Shown here one piece after another: positions 38,024-55,470 of a stretch of DNA of 64,000 bases. Source of the DNA: Glandiceps talaboti (lineage: Eukaryota; Hemichordata; Enteropneusta; Spengelidae); NCBI RefSeq assembly GCF_964340395.1, contig NC_135556.1:21275223-21339222 (forward strand). The letters run 5' to 3'. A program made the position numbers and the translations under genes. The notes below the pieces were generated by a model. That model saw only the letters and a program-made list of their open reading frames with translations. It had not been told where the DNA came from and made no database searches. The first letter of the stretch is position 1, and each line of letters begins with the position of its first letter.

Positions 38024-39939
38024 ATACATACATTGTGTGTGCGTGTGCGTGTGTGTATGCGTGTGACATGGTAATACAACATTGGCCCGAAATGCACCAG
38101 TAATGTTTAATCAAATTAATGTCAATATCACAATTGAAATTGACTCCCCTATCATCTATAGGCCGTGATTGGTATTCCATGAACGACAGATCCGGGCGCC
38201 AATGAGGCGAAAACGTTGAAACCAATAACATATTAAGTCTACATTATATAGATTTATTCAAGAAGCAGTTGAACTAGATTGTAAGTATACTAACACAATT
38301 TACAGTCTTATCAACATCAATCATGTTAGAGAGGAGCGTCTGAAGACGACGCCATAGCTGTACATGTAATGTTACCAAACATTTACCCGACCCGACGGCG
38401 ACGAGCACTTTTAATGTTCTTGCATATAGAAAGTTCAAAGATGGATAGGTGCTGGTTTCCTGTATAGGTGGAATACTGAGTGGACCCTAAAATTGTGGCT
38501 GTTGTTAATTGATAATACTAGTATCAGCCATTGAAATCCACTACTAAATTTGTCCTAGATTAGTCTGGCCAATTTCACGTTCAACTTCAAACATGGCTAT
38601 TTTTTAGATAAATTATGAGGGCCCACAACTGTCTTTGTGAATGTGGCATTGGCAGTTTAAAAAGCTGGCATACACATACCAGCAGTGGAACTCGCTGCCA
38701 GATGCAGCAAAATTGAATTTACTGTTATTCTGCTAAGTAAATCATGGGGTTTTTTTTAAAGAACTGGCTATGTAAAATATAAGAACACGTTTTAATATCA
38801 CTAAGGTCGTTCAATTTTGGGGGGGGGGGGTAAAATCTATAATTATCTAACAATCAATATTAATATCTGTAAAGTTAATAATAATTATTCAGGTTGTCTT
38901 TTTCTAGAACTTTGTCGAAGGTCTGTACTATAGGCCCGGGATCGACAAGTATCAAAAAACTGAGATGACAAAATATATCTCGTTGTGATAACCTGTTATT
39001 ATGACAGAACTAAGCAGTACATGGACTATTTTACATCGCTTAAATCTCAACCACAATACACTGAATACTCGGCTGGAGCGAGCCTTCTCACTGTAATACT
39101 TTACATAACAATTGTTGCTATGACAGCCAACACAGTTTCAATGCAAATGCTTACAAGTGTATATTGTTGCAACTTTGCAGACAAACTTACCGTCACTTAG
39201 ATAGTCTAAGAGTGAGTAGTTTACCCTAACATGTCAAACTCATGAGACTGAAATAAAGTCGCAGAGCAATCCCGCAGTAAGAATTGTGTTAGCTGTAAAT
39301 ATACCATTTTATTTAATTTCTATATGACGCAGTTTTCAAGACGACTGATTCAAATAATATGTTTTTCAAGTTGCTGAAAGGTCTGCATGTCGAAGAAAAT
39401 CCGTATTTGGGACAGTCAGGGTAGACAATTACGTATGTGTGAACAACTCGACACTTTTACGCCTACGGTAAACTTTCGGGTTTTTTGATAAAAGAGAATA
39501 GAAACTTAGCGTACTGCAACATCCCTACCCCCTTAAACATTAATGTCGTGATTGTTAAATAAACAACGATTTTCAGAAGAATGGTGGGGTGGGGGGGGGG
39601 GTAAATAGGACGTCAGTAAATGTAAAAAGAAACACCTTCAAATGAAGCCAGGTTGTGTGACCAGAGTCTGGATATTAATAATCTTCATACTTCATAATAC
39701 TTCAACTCTATTTCGCACACGAACTTTATCTCGTTACTGTAATCCCTAGACTCATAAGTATCTCAAATGCACCTGATAATTGATAAAGGCTGCATCAGTA
39801 TTCAATTTGCACTGTTGGGGTTAGTATTAGCACTAGCATAACATTATTTCGGTAAAAGCTTCGGTCAACTTGCTTTACTATTACGCAACGGACAGTCTAT
39901 AGAGAGAAAAGCAAAAAGCCAATATATAATTGGCAAATA

Positions 39940-40065
39940 TTCAAAAAAAACTTGTCCCAGTGGGGTTTCGTCTGCGACTCAAACCGTCCATACAGTATTT
40001 AAACTTCCCCTAACTAGTTAGCATGCATCATGCTCCTACCATGCGGAAGACGTTTCAATAGTAAT
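39940..40065 (-). other. Possible tRNA-like or SINE relic
   Basis: On the minus strand a segment reads GGTAGGAGCATGATGCATGC, then a spacer, then GGTTTGAGTCGCAGACGAAA and a T run. The arrangement is A-box- and B-box-like, but the match to a tRNA is poor and no cloverleaf was demonstrated. Confidence 0.25.
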
Positions 40066-40639
40066 AAAATGAACAATGAACCCCAATTGAATCAAATCAG
40101 ATTAGGGTAGATTACATAAAATCAATTGCCTTGGAAACAACTTTCAGATTTATAAACATTATATTGGTGTATTGTGTTTGCTATACCCTATGGTGTGTCT
40201 GACACGGTAACTTTATTGTTTGTTTATGATCGCCATTTCGTACTTTTAGGGGTGGAAATACAAGTTTGACTTATTTTGATCTGTTTCCAGACGTGAATTT
40301 AATCTAAACGTCAAGACCAATATAAATACAGATTCCAGTTAATCAAATACCCCCCTAAATTAAATGTTCTTTTGAACCGTTTGCGTTTCTTCGTTTACAC
40401 ACTAGCGACCCGATAATTCATACAGTTCGTGAATCAGTAAAGGTTTACACTGCATGGGAGATTGGCGGCAGCTGAAGACTGGTGTCCTTGGGCATTACAA
40501 TATTTTGAATGAACGCAATTGACACTACAAGGACACTCTCTGGATTACATAGCCCAAAGACAAGAAAGTGCAAACAAGAAGAGGGAATCCAAACGAAGTC
40601 AACAAAAGTACGTTTAATTAGACATGTCAAAATGGTAGC

Positions 40640-41100
40640 TTTTCAGACAGCTTAATCCGATGCCAGTATCTCCTATCGCCGTCATCAGTCTTTGCGGTTT
40701 CTTCAATCAGATGGGTTTTAACCGCTGATGATTTGCAACTTCAGGCACCATTAAATCATCTCGCCTTCCAGTATTTAGCGGCCTCTTTAATTATTGGGTT
40801 TAATTGCCCGCTTTGCACTTTGGTGATGCCATGGAGCCACTGGCAATGAATTCAGGACCGGGTGGTATCTTTCGTCAGGCAACAACCAATAAATATCTTC
40901 ATCGATACAATACACGTATGCCGAGTTCATGCCATGTCATTTTTTTACGGACGAAAGAGAGTTACACGTGTTTTCTGAGATGGTAGTTGGTTGCAGAGGT
41001 ACATTTCTCGGGGCTGGGGATGGAAGCGTGAAATTGCACTAATTCCCGAATTAGTCATCCACCGAGCGTTAAATTGGGTTAATTTTGCCGCTCTCATTGT
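40640..41100. promoter_or_regulatory. Possible cis-regulatory element with homeodomain-type sites
   Basis: This non-coding stretch between the FGF genes is less AT-rich than its surroundings and holds several TAATT/AATTA cores, including the near-palindrome CTAATTCCCGAATTAG at 41039-41054, plus TTTAATTATTGGGTTTAATT near 40788 and TTAAATTGGGTTAATT near 41070. Clustered homeodomain cores suggest an enhancer. This is inference only. A 60-codon ORF inside (40804-40986) has no motif. Confidence 0.3.
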
Positions 41101-41185
41101 AAAAGGGATATCATTATATCATACAAAATCGCATTAAAAACCACGATGCACAGAATGAGAGGTACGCGTTAGTGTCTAGGCATCC

Positions 41186-41187
<2 letters not shown>

Positions 41188-41280
<93 letters not shown>
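41188..41280 (+). repeat. (TTTC)n microsatellite
   Basis: About 23 pure TTTC units, a homopyrimidine tract. The Lys/Glu/Arg-repeat ORF on the minus strand is its artefact. Confidence 0.97.
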
Positions 41281-42067
41281 TAACTACTTTGGTAGTCTTT
41301 CGCCAGTATTTGGATGATACCATGGAAGAATCGTCCTGATACATCATGGATATCACACAAATGTAAAATGTAACGCTTTACAAATCTTAATCATAACAAA
41401 AAAATCAGTAAATCAACCAGGAAACACTTTCTAGTTGTCCGATCTTCGATTAACATATGCATGTCTATCAGCCCTGAATGTCGTTATGCTATATAGTATC
41501 ACTGGTTGAAAACTTGTATATCAAATATCTACAAGAATCACACACGGTCAAAATTTTTCTATACCACTGCCAGGTGAGTGTTTCTTTCACACCTAAATTT
41601 GAATCCTTATTCGAACTGGGCCTTTAGTGGTTATCGTAAGTCACGTGATACTAACTACACGTATACCATTCTCTGATCAGTTTTCCTTCACATTACAATC
41701 CAAGTCATTATGTCCATATCTAGGTTTGAACGAGTGACATACAATTTTCCAGAAACTATGAAGAAACATCGATATAATCTTCTTTTTTTTTTCACTTGTC
41801 ATATACATGGAGATGTGGGATACATGTGTAAGTTGTTAATAAACACGAAATGTAGAGTACATTTACTGCATAAAATCTTCAAATCTTACTAGTAATCACG
41901 TTTGACGAGATGTTTGAGTGTCTCAAATACCAATTGCAAAATGTTAAGTATTGAAGACAAGGTACGATTTTTACGAGAATCTAGTGAACGGTTCATAGCT
42001 TATATTTTCTTATCTGAAGAATTCTGAGTCTGACATCACTATATTGTGAATGATATATTGTGATCAT

Positions 42068-42299
42068 TACTCACTCACTCACTCACTCACTCACTCACTC
42101 ACTCACTCACTCACTCACTCACTCACTCACTCACTCACTCACTCACTCACTCACTCACTCACTCACTCACTCACTCACTCACTCACTCACTCCTTCCTTT
42201 TTTCCACCATTCATTCATTCATTCATTCATTCATTCATTCATTCATTCATTCATTCATTCATTCATTCATTCATTCATTCATTCATTCATTCATTCATT
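42068..42299 (+). repeat. (ACTC)n followed by (ATTC)n
   Basis: About 30 ACTC units (to about 42190), a short spacer TCCTTTTTTCCACC, then about 23 ATTC units (to about 42299). The 139-codon open frame across it is produced by the repeats. Confidence 0.97.
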
Positions 42300-42490
42300 A
42301 TTATATAATAGTTATGAAGTTTGACGTCGTCAATAAGCCAGCTATCATGCTACGTGACAGTTCAGAACCCCAAAACAGTTTTAGTGGCGGCTACTGGGAA
42401 CCTAAATTGACTCTACCCCACCCCTCCTCCACCGTAACATGGCTCGCCCGCACGGTTAGTTCTGGCTAAGGTTGGGGTCAGAACTTACGG

Positions 42491-42553
42491 TGAGGGGGGG
42501 GGGGGGGCTGTGTAGAAATTATTTTGGTTAAAAAAATCGCAGCCCCCCTCACG
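42491..42553. repeat. G-run / C-run inverted repeat
   Basis: GTGAGGGGGG...GGCTG at 42491-42510 pairs with CAGCCCCCCTCAC at about 42540-42552 across a short AT-rich loop. It can form a strong hairpin and contains a 14-base G run. Confidence 0.6.
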
Positions 42554-43662
42554 CTCTCAAAATATTTCATGCCCTCCCCCCCCCCCGAAATGAACCCAAC
42601 ACTTTTCGTTGCCCCCTTCCTGGCAACACATTTTAATGTGTAATTATATAGTCCCTCCCCCGCTCCATTTCAGAGATGTACGGTACACTACTAACATTAA
42701 ACAAACAGTGGAAATCAGATATTTCTTTACAAATGTATGTGGGCTTTGCGAAAATGGTCTCACATTGGGCTGTACTTAGATATACTTAGTCAACGGGGTT
42801 TTATCTTTCAATCTTGATTCTGGGCAGAAACAGCATCCGACCCCCCCCCCCCCCCTTGATAGCTAGTGGGGAGGATCACCCGCTTCCCCAGTAAGCACTT
42901 TTTAAAAAATAGGGACATGCAGGAGACCGTTTAATGACATAAAATAATTCAAACCATACACATTATCGAAAGCCATAGAGTACTTGAAAAATGTCTTCAA
43001 TACTCCACTTTCACTCGAGTCGTCAATACATTATTATCACAATTATTATCACAAAAATTGTCACATTGTTCCAAAACGTATACTCAGCGAACTGTTAATG
43101 ATCAGAGTATAAACGTAAAACAGTGATTTATGGAGTACTAGTGTTTTATAGTTTAACATTATCACCGTTTTAGTACTCGAATGAAAGTGAGAGTTGAGAA
43201 GAAAAGGGACACTTTGAAATTGATTGCATACGTTTATGTTAGTCTAGTTCCTATTCAAATAATTAGTACACGTATTTACTGAGAAGGAGTTGGTATTTTT
43301 CGTTCTCGTCACATGAATGGCATCTGACGCACGTGGATTTTTGCCGACAAGTAAAGTAATCGGACATTCGTCAAATGTTGGGAACGGACGGCTGCAACTT
43401 GTTTTGTTTGCTACAAATCACTCTAACAAAACATCTCACAAACTTTAATAATTCTACATATGCGATAAGACCTGATTTCGATCGATAAGGGAAAATCTTA
43501 ACAATTTATGGAATTACGTCGACCACGCGCCGAACACTTTTGTGTCGGCTGTCGTGTGCCACCCACAAATTCCGGCACGGAAGTCTTAGCGCATAAAGGG
43601 AATTTTGAAGGCGGCTTGATTAATCGGCGCCGTGACCTACTTGAAACTTGGACATATCGACG

Positions 43663-43755
43663 ATGGCTCCGAAAAGGCCGACCGCAAAAGACGTCTTTGC
43701 TGTTTGCACGCATTTCCTGTGGTTTTCTTTTGAAAAACGCCGTCTTAAAGTTTGA
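43663..43755 (+). CDS. Possible small ORF or first exon in a CpG-rich patch
   Basis: ATG at 43663 in a good context (CGACGATGGCTCC) opens 30 codons, starting M-A-P-K-R-P-T-A-K-D-V-F, to a TGA at 43753-43755. It sits at the edge of a CpG-rich patch (about 43500-43760) resembling a promoter with 5' untranslated sequence. I do not recognise the peptide. It may be a genuine small protein, a first exon whose donor I cannot place, or chance. A longer overlapping frame starting at 43508 has no better support. Confidence 0.22.
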   Translation: MAPKRPTAKDVFAVCTHFLWFSFEKRRLKV

Positions 43756-46156
43756 TCACGTGACAATAACACGTCTCTGAACGACTCCGTGGTTTACAAT
43801 ACAACGCCTGATTGGAGTGGTTATTTCCGCAATAAACAAGACAATCGTTTGATAGTACAGGCGCCTCAAACTCTATAATTATGTTTCAATTTATACGATG
43901 ATGCAAATACCACCACAGACACTACTACAGGTAAACAGAGAGTGAAACTGTTTCTTTGTGTGCTGGCTGAGGGCGCTGCACTTTTCAACTATAGGTACGG
44001 TGGAGGGGGGGGGGGGGTACTCAATATCTTAGTCCTAGCTACTATTTGGAATATTTTCGTACTGTGGATATATTTACCTTTGTACCTGGTTTATTCCAGA
44101 GGTTGTGTTTCATTCTGAAAACGTATCAACTTAAAATAGCATGATATATATAATGAAGAGATACATTGTATATGTGAGCCACACGTTAGCTTTAAATTAG
44201 TAAGTTTTGCCACATTAAAGATAATTTTGTTACATAAATTGTTGTACATGTGTATTTATATTCTTGTTTTCCATCATTCTTAAGGATAAATTTTCATCCA
44301 GTGATGTAATTGTGAATATCGTGCAAAAAATCTCACATAATGTATTTAGAAATTGGTCCTCTCTCACCCTCCTTCCCTCTCTACCTCCCTTCCATCCTTA
44401 TCTTACCCCTCCCTTCTCTCACTTCCATACCCACTCACTCACTCACCCACCCTCACTCTCTCTCTCTCCTACCCCTCCTCATATGTATGTCTGTCTGCCT
44501 CTTTATCTATCTCTCTATTCATACTGTATTTACTAAGTACTCTCCTTATTGACTTCTTTCTCATTGAATCATGTCATCGCCCAATCTCTTTTCTTACTGT
44601 TCATCTTCTTCCTTTCACTCATCTACATTATTAGTACAAGTTTTTAACTTATCACATCTCACTCACTGATTCTCATCCACTCGTCGACTCTATCAACGAT
44701 CGCTTCTCAATTGAAGACTCACTCTCGCAGTTCAATCCATACCCTATTCACTCCCATGTCTAAAACTAAGAGACGCTAGACAGTACCAATGTATCACTAA
44801 TGCATACGCCCACCATTTTACCTACTCTGAAGTAACTAATCAATACTATTACGTATTGTTGAGTTAAACAACGGATGAAAAAAATAACAATTACAACATA
44901 GAAATCGCATTCAGTTGTGACGAAAGTGGTTTTACTGATTTTGTCTTTACTTGCTAAGTTTAAACCCCTACCGCTCCTCCCCCCCAATTATTCCATCAGT
45001 AATACATATATACATACACATACACACACAATTACTCGCTCATCAACAAACTCAATTAATTAACTATTCTGACACAATGCACTCATAAGCCCACTTGACA
45101 CTTATTCATATTATAGATTCCATTCAATATGACTCATCTAAAGATCGACACAACAATATACGCTTGCGAGCCAATATACACTTCCGGGAGACCGGTGCGA
45201 TATTTGGGCGATCTCGTACTATCACCATTACGACAATTTGTTTCACCCACATCCATCCAAATACACCAAATAATTATAACTGTACTGTTGCTTTTTCGTA
45301 CATCTTTATGGCGAATCTTTAATAACAACATTTTCAAATAAATAAATCTGTTTAAAGTTACATCACATAAAATGATTGGGAATTGAAAAAAAAAGTTACA
45401 TGATATGGTAAAATCGCTGTCAAACTTAATTTGTCAATCGCTGTGATCACATGATCTGGCAATGTAATAGCTACCTCAACGAAACTACAATTTGAACTCC
45501 AAAATATTTCAAAACAACTACTTCACCATGGCAACCGTAACATCTCGTAAAGTACCATCTGGAGACTTGTTTGCATGGAAACATAATTGTGTAATAAACA
45601 GACTTGTATTCATATACAGTGAAACATTATGAATCAACTTTATAAAGGGGTTTACTTTCATCCTTTTTTGGACATAACATTCATAATTATCGTCTATCAT
45701 GATCGGGGTTTACGTTGATTCACTAGCATTTATTTGCTACTCTTCCGCTATCTCATTTTAGATATTCACACGTAAAATATATTTCTTTTGTTATGTAGAT
45801 TAAGTGGAAAGGAATGCAAATTAACATAATAATTTATGTACAAACAATAGCTAAATAATCCGAGGGAAAACTTTGGTATTACAAATACCCTGTAAGATCT
45901 GAAAATAAATATGACGAATTTGTAGTGCCGAGTCGTCTCGTATGTATTGCTTTGTTTGATAACATGTAAAGGCGTAATACTGCAAGTATGGCGGTAACGT
46001 TTTGAAATATTTATAACTAAAGATATTACCTCTTGTTCATCACCCTTTTTTCAGTTCAGTAATATATATAAAATAAATCGTATGGCAAAAAAAATCAACA
46101 TCAAAAACATATATCTAGAGAAATTCACTTCGGAATGTGCCAGCCTACACGTGACT

Positions 46157-50530
<4,374 letters not shown>

Positions 50531-53500
50531 GGCTGCTCTTCTGGTACATATGGTGTGCACGACATGTATTCACAAGTCTGGACATTGCTTCACGCTGTGA
50601 GTACTCCCTACGGACGTGCGCCCTACACGGCCGAGTTGACACGACCTCTGTAATCGCCCATAGAGATACTTATTAATTGAGGCTTGTAAGTTCAAAAGTT
50701 CGTGTTAATCTTTTATAAAAGGATGCCGAAACATGTAATATTGTCAAGTATCAGACTGTATGACTCATCGCGATGGGGGAAAATCCAATGTACATACATG
50801 TTCAAACACAGACACCTGTTGTCTGTTTATGCTGTCGTTGGTGGCGGTGTTGACAAATCACTCAACACAGATTCATCATCGCCCAGTGAAGCAATTTCAC
50901 GGTTCTTCACATGCAGTATGTGTTTTCAATAAGGATAACAGATACCCCTGTTTCCGCTCTGTATCCGTTTTGACTACGAACTAACATTCATTGTTTACGA
51001 CAATTTTATTAAGTTCATGATAACAAATGAAGAATGCGCCCGTGATGTTGTTGCGACCTTTGATCGCCCCACATTCTCTCAATCGCATTGACAATCATGT
51101 GTTACCAATCACAATAAATGTCAGCTTTGAACTTTAATGAATGACTGTAATTAAAAACTATTGCAGACATAATCTACCAGACCACAGCCCCTCCACCAAC
51201 AGACTAGTTTGTAGCTCAATTTACATAAACAGCGCCCTCCAGAGGCATTGGTTACAGGTAATGGCATGAACATAAGAAATGAGATTAAATCCCAGCTTAT
51301 ATCTTGCTTTGTTTATGAGTCAACAAAATATTGAATCGATGAGGGTGGGGGTGGGGGGGGGGTATTCATCAGCCTACATGAGAAAGTCATGTCAAACATT
51401 ATAAAAAGCACGAAAGTTACTGTTTGGTGTGTTTCTCGATTACAAGGAAACTAGCAGATTTGGCTAGTGAACATGATAACATAATACTGTATATCTAAAA
51501 AGTAATTAACAAACCAACATGTCAGCCGTGGATGTGAGCGTATTGATGTTTCGTCGCTTGTTTGTTCGTTCGCACGCTAACACAAAACTCAAAACATAAA
51601 GATTTCAAAACAGAAGTGCGAAAGAATAGTCAAATTAGGTGATTTCATTCTCGTACACCATACGCCATTCTTGGTATTGAAACCATGGTGATATTTATGA
51701 GAATTTTCGTGATGTGAAATTGTTTTGTTCAACGTGCAGATTGATTCAATCGCCATAAATGTCTTCGTACATGATTTATGCGCAAAAATATAGTATGTAA
51801 CATATTTACTTCACTTCTTTTATAAGTAAAAGTTACAACACCACAGGAGGACACAACTATAGTGATATATGAAGAGAAACGACATATGTCGATTTTGAAT
51901 AAACTGACAAATGCCAATATTTTCTTTATCACGTGATACATAACATATTCAGAATGAAAACCACATGAAGAATTTTTGCAGAAATATGGCTGTTTTTCTT
52001 ATTCGGTACACGACTGACAAACCAGGTTGATGGCAAGCAGTCAAATTTACATGAATTCCGCCCGCTATTTCAGTACTGCGATATCCTTTGTTTATCAATG
52101 TAGCGTTATTATTGCTATATATTTGAAACTACTACCATCTTTCTTGGTTCTTGACATCTTGTAGTACTGTTAATTCAGTAAGTTATACCTCACTTTGTCA
52201 TCATGTTACGTCATGCCACGTCATACGATGTTCAGCTTCAGAGTCAACCAAGAACTTTTGGTTGAAAATCCAAATATAGTATGTTTGACGTTTATATCTA
52301 GTTTTTCAAGACACTTATTTTCCCGAGATATGCTTCAGAATATAATAAAACATCTTTCAGAATATTCATAAAATATCTATAATGTTGACATATATACAGC
52401 ATACATTGTGAAATGAGCCAAATAAAACTGGTTTCTAAGATCGCGTAAGTCCACACACAGCGGATATGTGTATAAGCTTATATTTGCGCCCAGACAGAGG
52501 TACTAGCTTCAGCAAACCCAGGCCCAAAGCGCAAATCCATGGTCTTAATACAAGACCAAAAAGTGATGTACTGTGGTCAATTTACAACCGTGTCCATAGG
52601 TAAAATATGCACCCATAAAGAGAGTTACGATGCGATATCAGACATTTACTGGCCTAGGGAGTCTTAAATCTAATACCAAACAGAACCTACTAACCTGGCT
52701 TAGGGAGCCTTCCTTAATTACAAGGGGGAAATTAGGGGAGGGTTCACTTTTTAAAAAAATGAATCCTTGGTGAGGGTCATATTTTAGACAATGGTAATTA
52801 GGGGAAGGTCACATTTTACATTGACGCGCTTTTTTACATAACTATGCATAATTTTGTGTTTCTGGCATGATCCTACCGCTGCCACAAGTTCCAATTCCAG
52901 CAAACGTAATTGTTATTCACCACAGGATAGGTGAAACATTGACATGGAAGCAGTGCTATGGGGTGATTTTATGCTCTCTCGAGTCAACGAACAAATGGAC
53001 ATACAAGTTGTGAATGACTTCATGTACTTAATATATATTCAGATAAAAATTATGTCCGCTGTGTAACCTTCTGCCATTCATGTGCAGTTTACTTCATAGA
53101 GTCTGTCAGAAGTACGCCACTATGTGGAAATGAAAACGTCACAGTTGCCATGACTTTAAAAAAGAAAGTAAATGATGCATTGTGGGCCTTAGTCATACCT
53201 CGGGGATTCCCCTGCTCCACTTCTAGGAAGTGATCACGTGACAATGAAAACGTAGCACTCCTACTGTGTCCAAATATCTCTTTGTTTGTAGCAAAACATT
53301 GGTAGTATAAGGGACCAGATTTCTGATAATTGAGTGATCGAACAAACGGTAAGTAAAAGGAGTAAAATAAGTAACTAATATTGACAAGTAAACGACTGCA
53401 GTAATGTTGTTGTGAGACAAAAAATAAGACTTTGGTCTGCAGCAATCATTGCGGAAGTAAGGGTGTATATTTCCTATACTTAGTACAACACTGACCTGGA

Positions 53501-54995
53501 CGTGGGGTGCGTAGGTGAGGTTTAAGTTTAACACTGAAATGAATACTTTGCACCTGTGAACAGACTTGACAAGGTATCTAAATGCCAGTTTCTATTTTCC
53601 CTGCATACAGTTCGAGTCTGGTATGTCTGTGTGACTTGTCATACGTCGTGTAAGGTGGTGACACTGTGCACACAGTACTAGATTGTAGACACGTCACATA
53701 TCACTGTTATATATACAGTATAAATACTTGAACATTACAGTCAGTCGTCATCAAATATTTCTCGCTCTAAAATCGAAATAAGCTTACGAGTAGTAGCGAA
53801 CGACTTTACCAAATCTGTACCTGTTAAACAAAAATGTATGCACACCTACACACAATTGAAAGATATACATGAAATAATTGGGTATCAGCTCAGTAGTATT
53901 TGGCATACACATTGTAAGTAAATTGACACTTGTAACACTTGTGTGCATGTATGTACATGTCTGTCTGTAGTCTTATTTATATATTTTGTTGCAATCTGTC
54001 ATGAAATTTTACGATTACAGTATTTTGTATCCTGGCTGATACATGTGATTTTATGACAGAATGGCTCTGTAAACAACAACAACACAGGAATTTCACATTG
54101 GGGTCATTACAATCGAAACGTCACAAGTCAGAACCGTGAACAATATGTCGGGGTCACCGCAGGTCACAGTATTTTAACAACATAATTACAATGTTTCTGT
54201 GTCTCACAGTCTTTGTGTGGAAAGACTAGAATACTAGAATACTGGTGGTGGTGGTGGTGGTGGTGGTGGTGGGGGGGGGTAGTTTAACTTTGTTTAAGAT
54301 GGACTTGAAGGTTATTATGGTATTTGCTGATATACAGGTATACATTGCTTTAAAATCCCCGGTAGCTCAAACTGTTCGCTTTTTAATTCGCCATTTTTTG
54401 TACGTTAAAAAATAATCCAACCTGTCCTGTGATTCTAATGTGCAGTAATTTGGCTTAACGTTAGTCTGAAAACGATACGAATACATGTAATAAACGGTTG
54501 GGGCTTGGCGTTTGCCAGCAATTATAAATTTGTGGGATCCTGATAGGGTATCTCACTAGAAGATACATACTTTAACAAGTGCAGCAACATTACAATAGGT
54601 ACAATGTAATACATGTAAGTACAAGTAAAACACTAACACTGTTTTATGAGAAAGTAGTGTGAGTTGAAGGTTCTATAAATGATTTCCTATTTCCATGATA
54701 TACTGCCATGAAGTGTGCACTTAAACTTTGTAGAAGGTGTTGTTCACGGTGCTTGGTATTTAATTCCTCCTAAAACCAGGAGACAAGATTTCCACAATGG
54801 AGCTGTAACAAGCATTTGGGAGACCATTTTAGTTGCAAAAAGAAGAAAACTTTGCTAATTCAACTTATGTGTATTATAATGAATTTGTTAATTTTAACGA
54901 TATAATAGTTTGCAGTGTGACTGCATTATGAATACTTATTTATTCAAATTGTATTTTTACTAAATGACATGCTAAAACGTCATCCAAAGTCAACT

Positions 54996-54998
<3 letters not shown>

Positions 54999-55066
<68 letters not shown>
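54999..55066 (+). repeat. (AC)n microsatellite
   Basis: About 34 pure AC units, 400 bp upstream of the SPRY-NHR-ARM start codon. Confidence 0.97.
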
Positions 55067-55070
<4 letters not shown>

Positions 55071-55144
55071 CACTGTCTGTATCTGCTTTAAATTAATAGT
55101 ATTCCGAATGGCACTATATTGCAATGTGTTTGTGTCACCCTCTC

Positions 55145-55262
55145 TACACCCGGACTTCGAACTTCGACCTTTAGAGCCATGAGTTTACAATATTTCCATC
55201 TACGACCTTAGAGCTGTGAGGTTACACTGCCAACTTCGGCAATAGAGCTATGAGTTTACAAT
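55145..55262 (+). repeat. Imperfect minisatellite upstream of the SPRY-NHR-ARM gene
   Basis: The phrase TAGAGC(C/T).TGAG.TTACA occurs three times (about 55171, 55207 and 55244) with spacing near 36 bp and interspersed CTTCG or CGACC words. Confidence 0.6.
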
Positions 55263-55470
55263 ACTGCGTCCCTTACAAACTAATATCTGCCAGAATTCCG
55301 AGAACGTGTTATTGTGGTCTGAGTACATGATGGTTCAAAACCTTGACTTTATTATTCAGTATATAATGTTTCGAACTGACGAAATACTGATACTTAGTTT
55401 CAGGTCAAAGATATAGGCAAGAATATTTTGCAAGTCGATCCAAGAAATACATATACATATTACAAGGATC

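Larger units (their letters stand above)
35515..46156. other. Gap between the two convergent FGF genes
   Basis: About 10.6 kb holding the 3' untranslated regions of both FGF genes, many microsatellites, G and C homopolymers, a possible conserved regulatory element (about 40640-41100) and a possible small first exon (43663-43755). A minus-strand AATAAA near 45735-45729 (TTTATT on the plus strand), about 420 bp past the stop of the minus FGF, is a reasonable poly(A) signal. Confidence 0.6.
50531..55470. other. Intergenic region between minus FGF and the SPRY-NHR-ARM gene
   Basis: About 4.9 kb between two genes transcribed away from each other, so it must hold both promoters. No gene is supported. 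It contains a GGT repeat with a G run (54243-54279), a long AC repeat (54999-55066), a possible repeat fragment near 52680-52830 (GGGAGGGTTCAC, GGGGAAGGTCACATTTTA), and an imperfect minisatellite at about 55145-55262. Confidence 0.6.

Noticed and set aside
37961-38231. CRISPR-like regular repeats
   Set aside because: These and the other periodic arrays are simple tetranucleotide microsatellites without spacers, in a eukaryotic genome.
41114-41356. Minus-strand ORF with Lys-Glu-Arg-Lys repeats resembling a charged coiled coil
   Set aside because: It comes from the TTTC tetranucleotide repeat.
42050-42469. 139-codon ORF of Leu-Thr-His-Ser and His-Ser-Phe-Ile repeats
   Set aside because: It is the ACTC and ATTC microsatellite read in frame.
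44264-44634. Three Ser/Pro/Leu-rich ORFs
   Set aside because: They lie in CT-rich low-complexity DNA in all three frames at once, which indicates composition and not coding.
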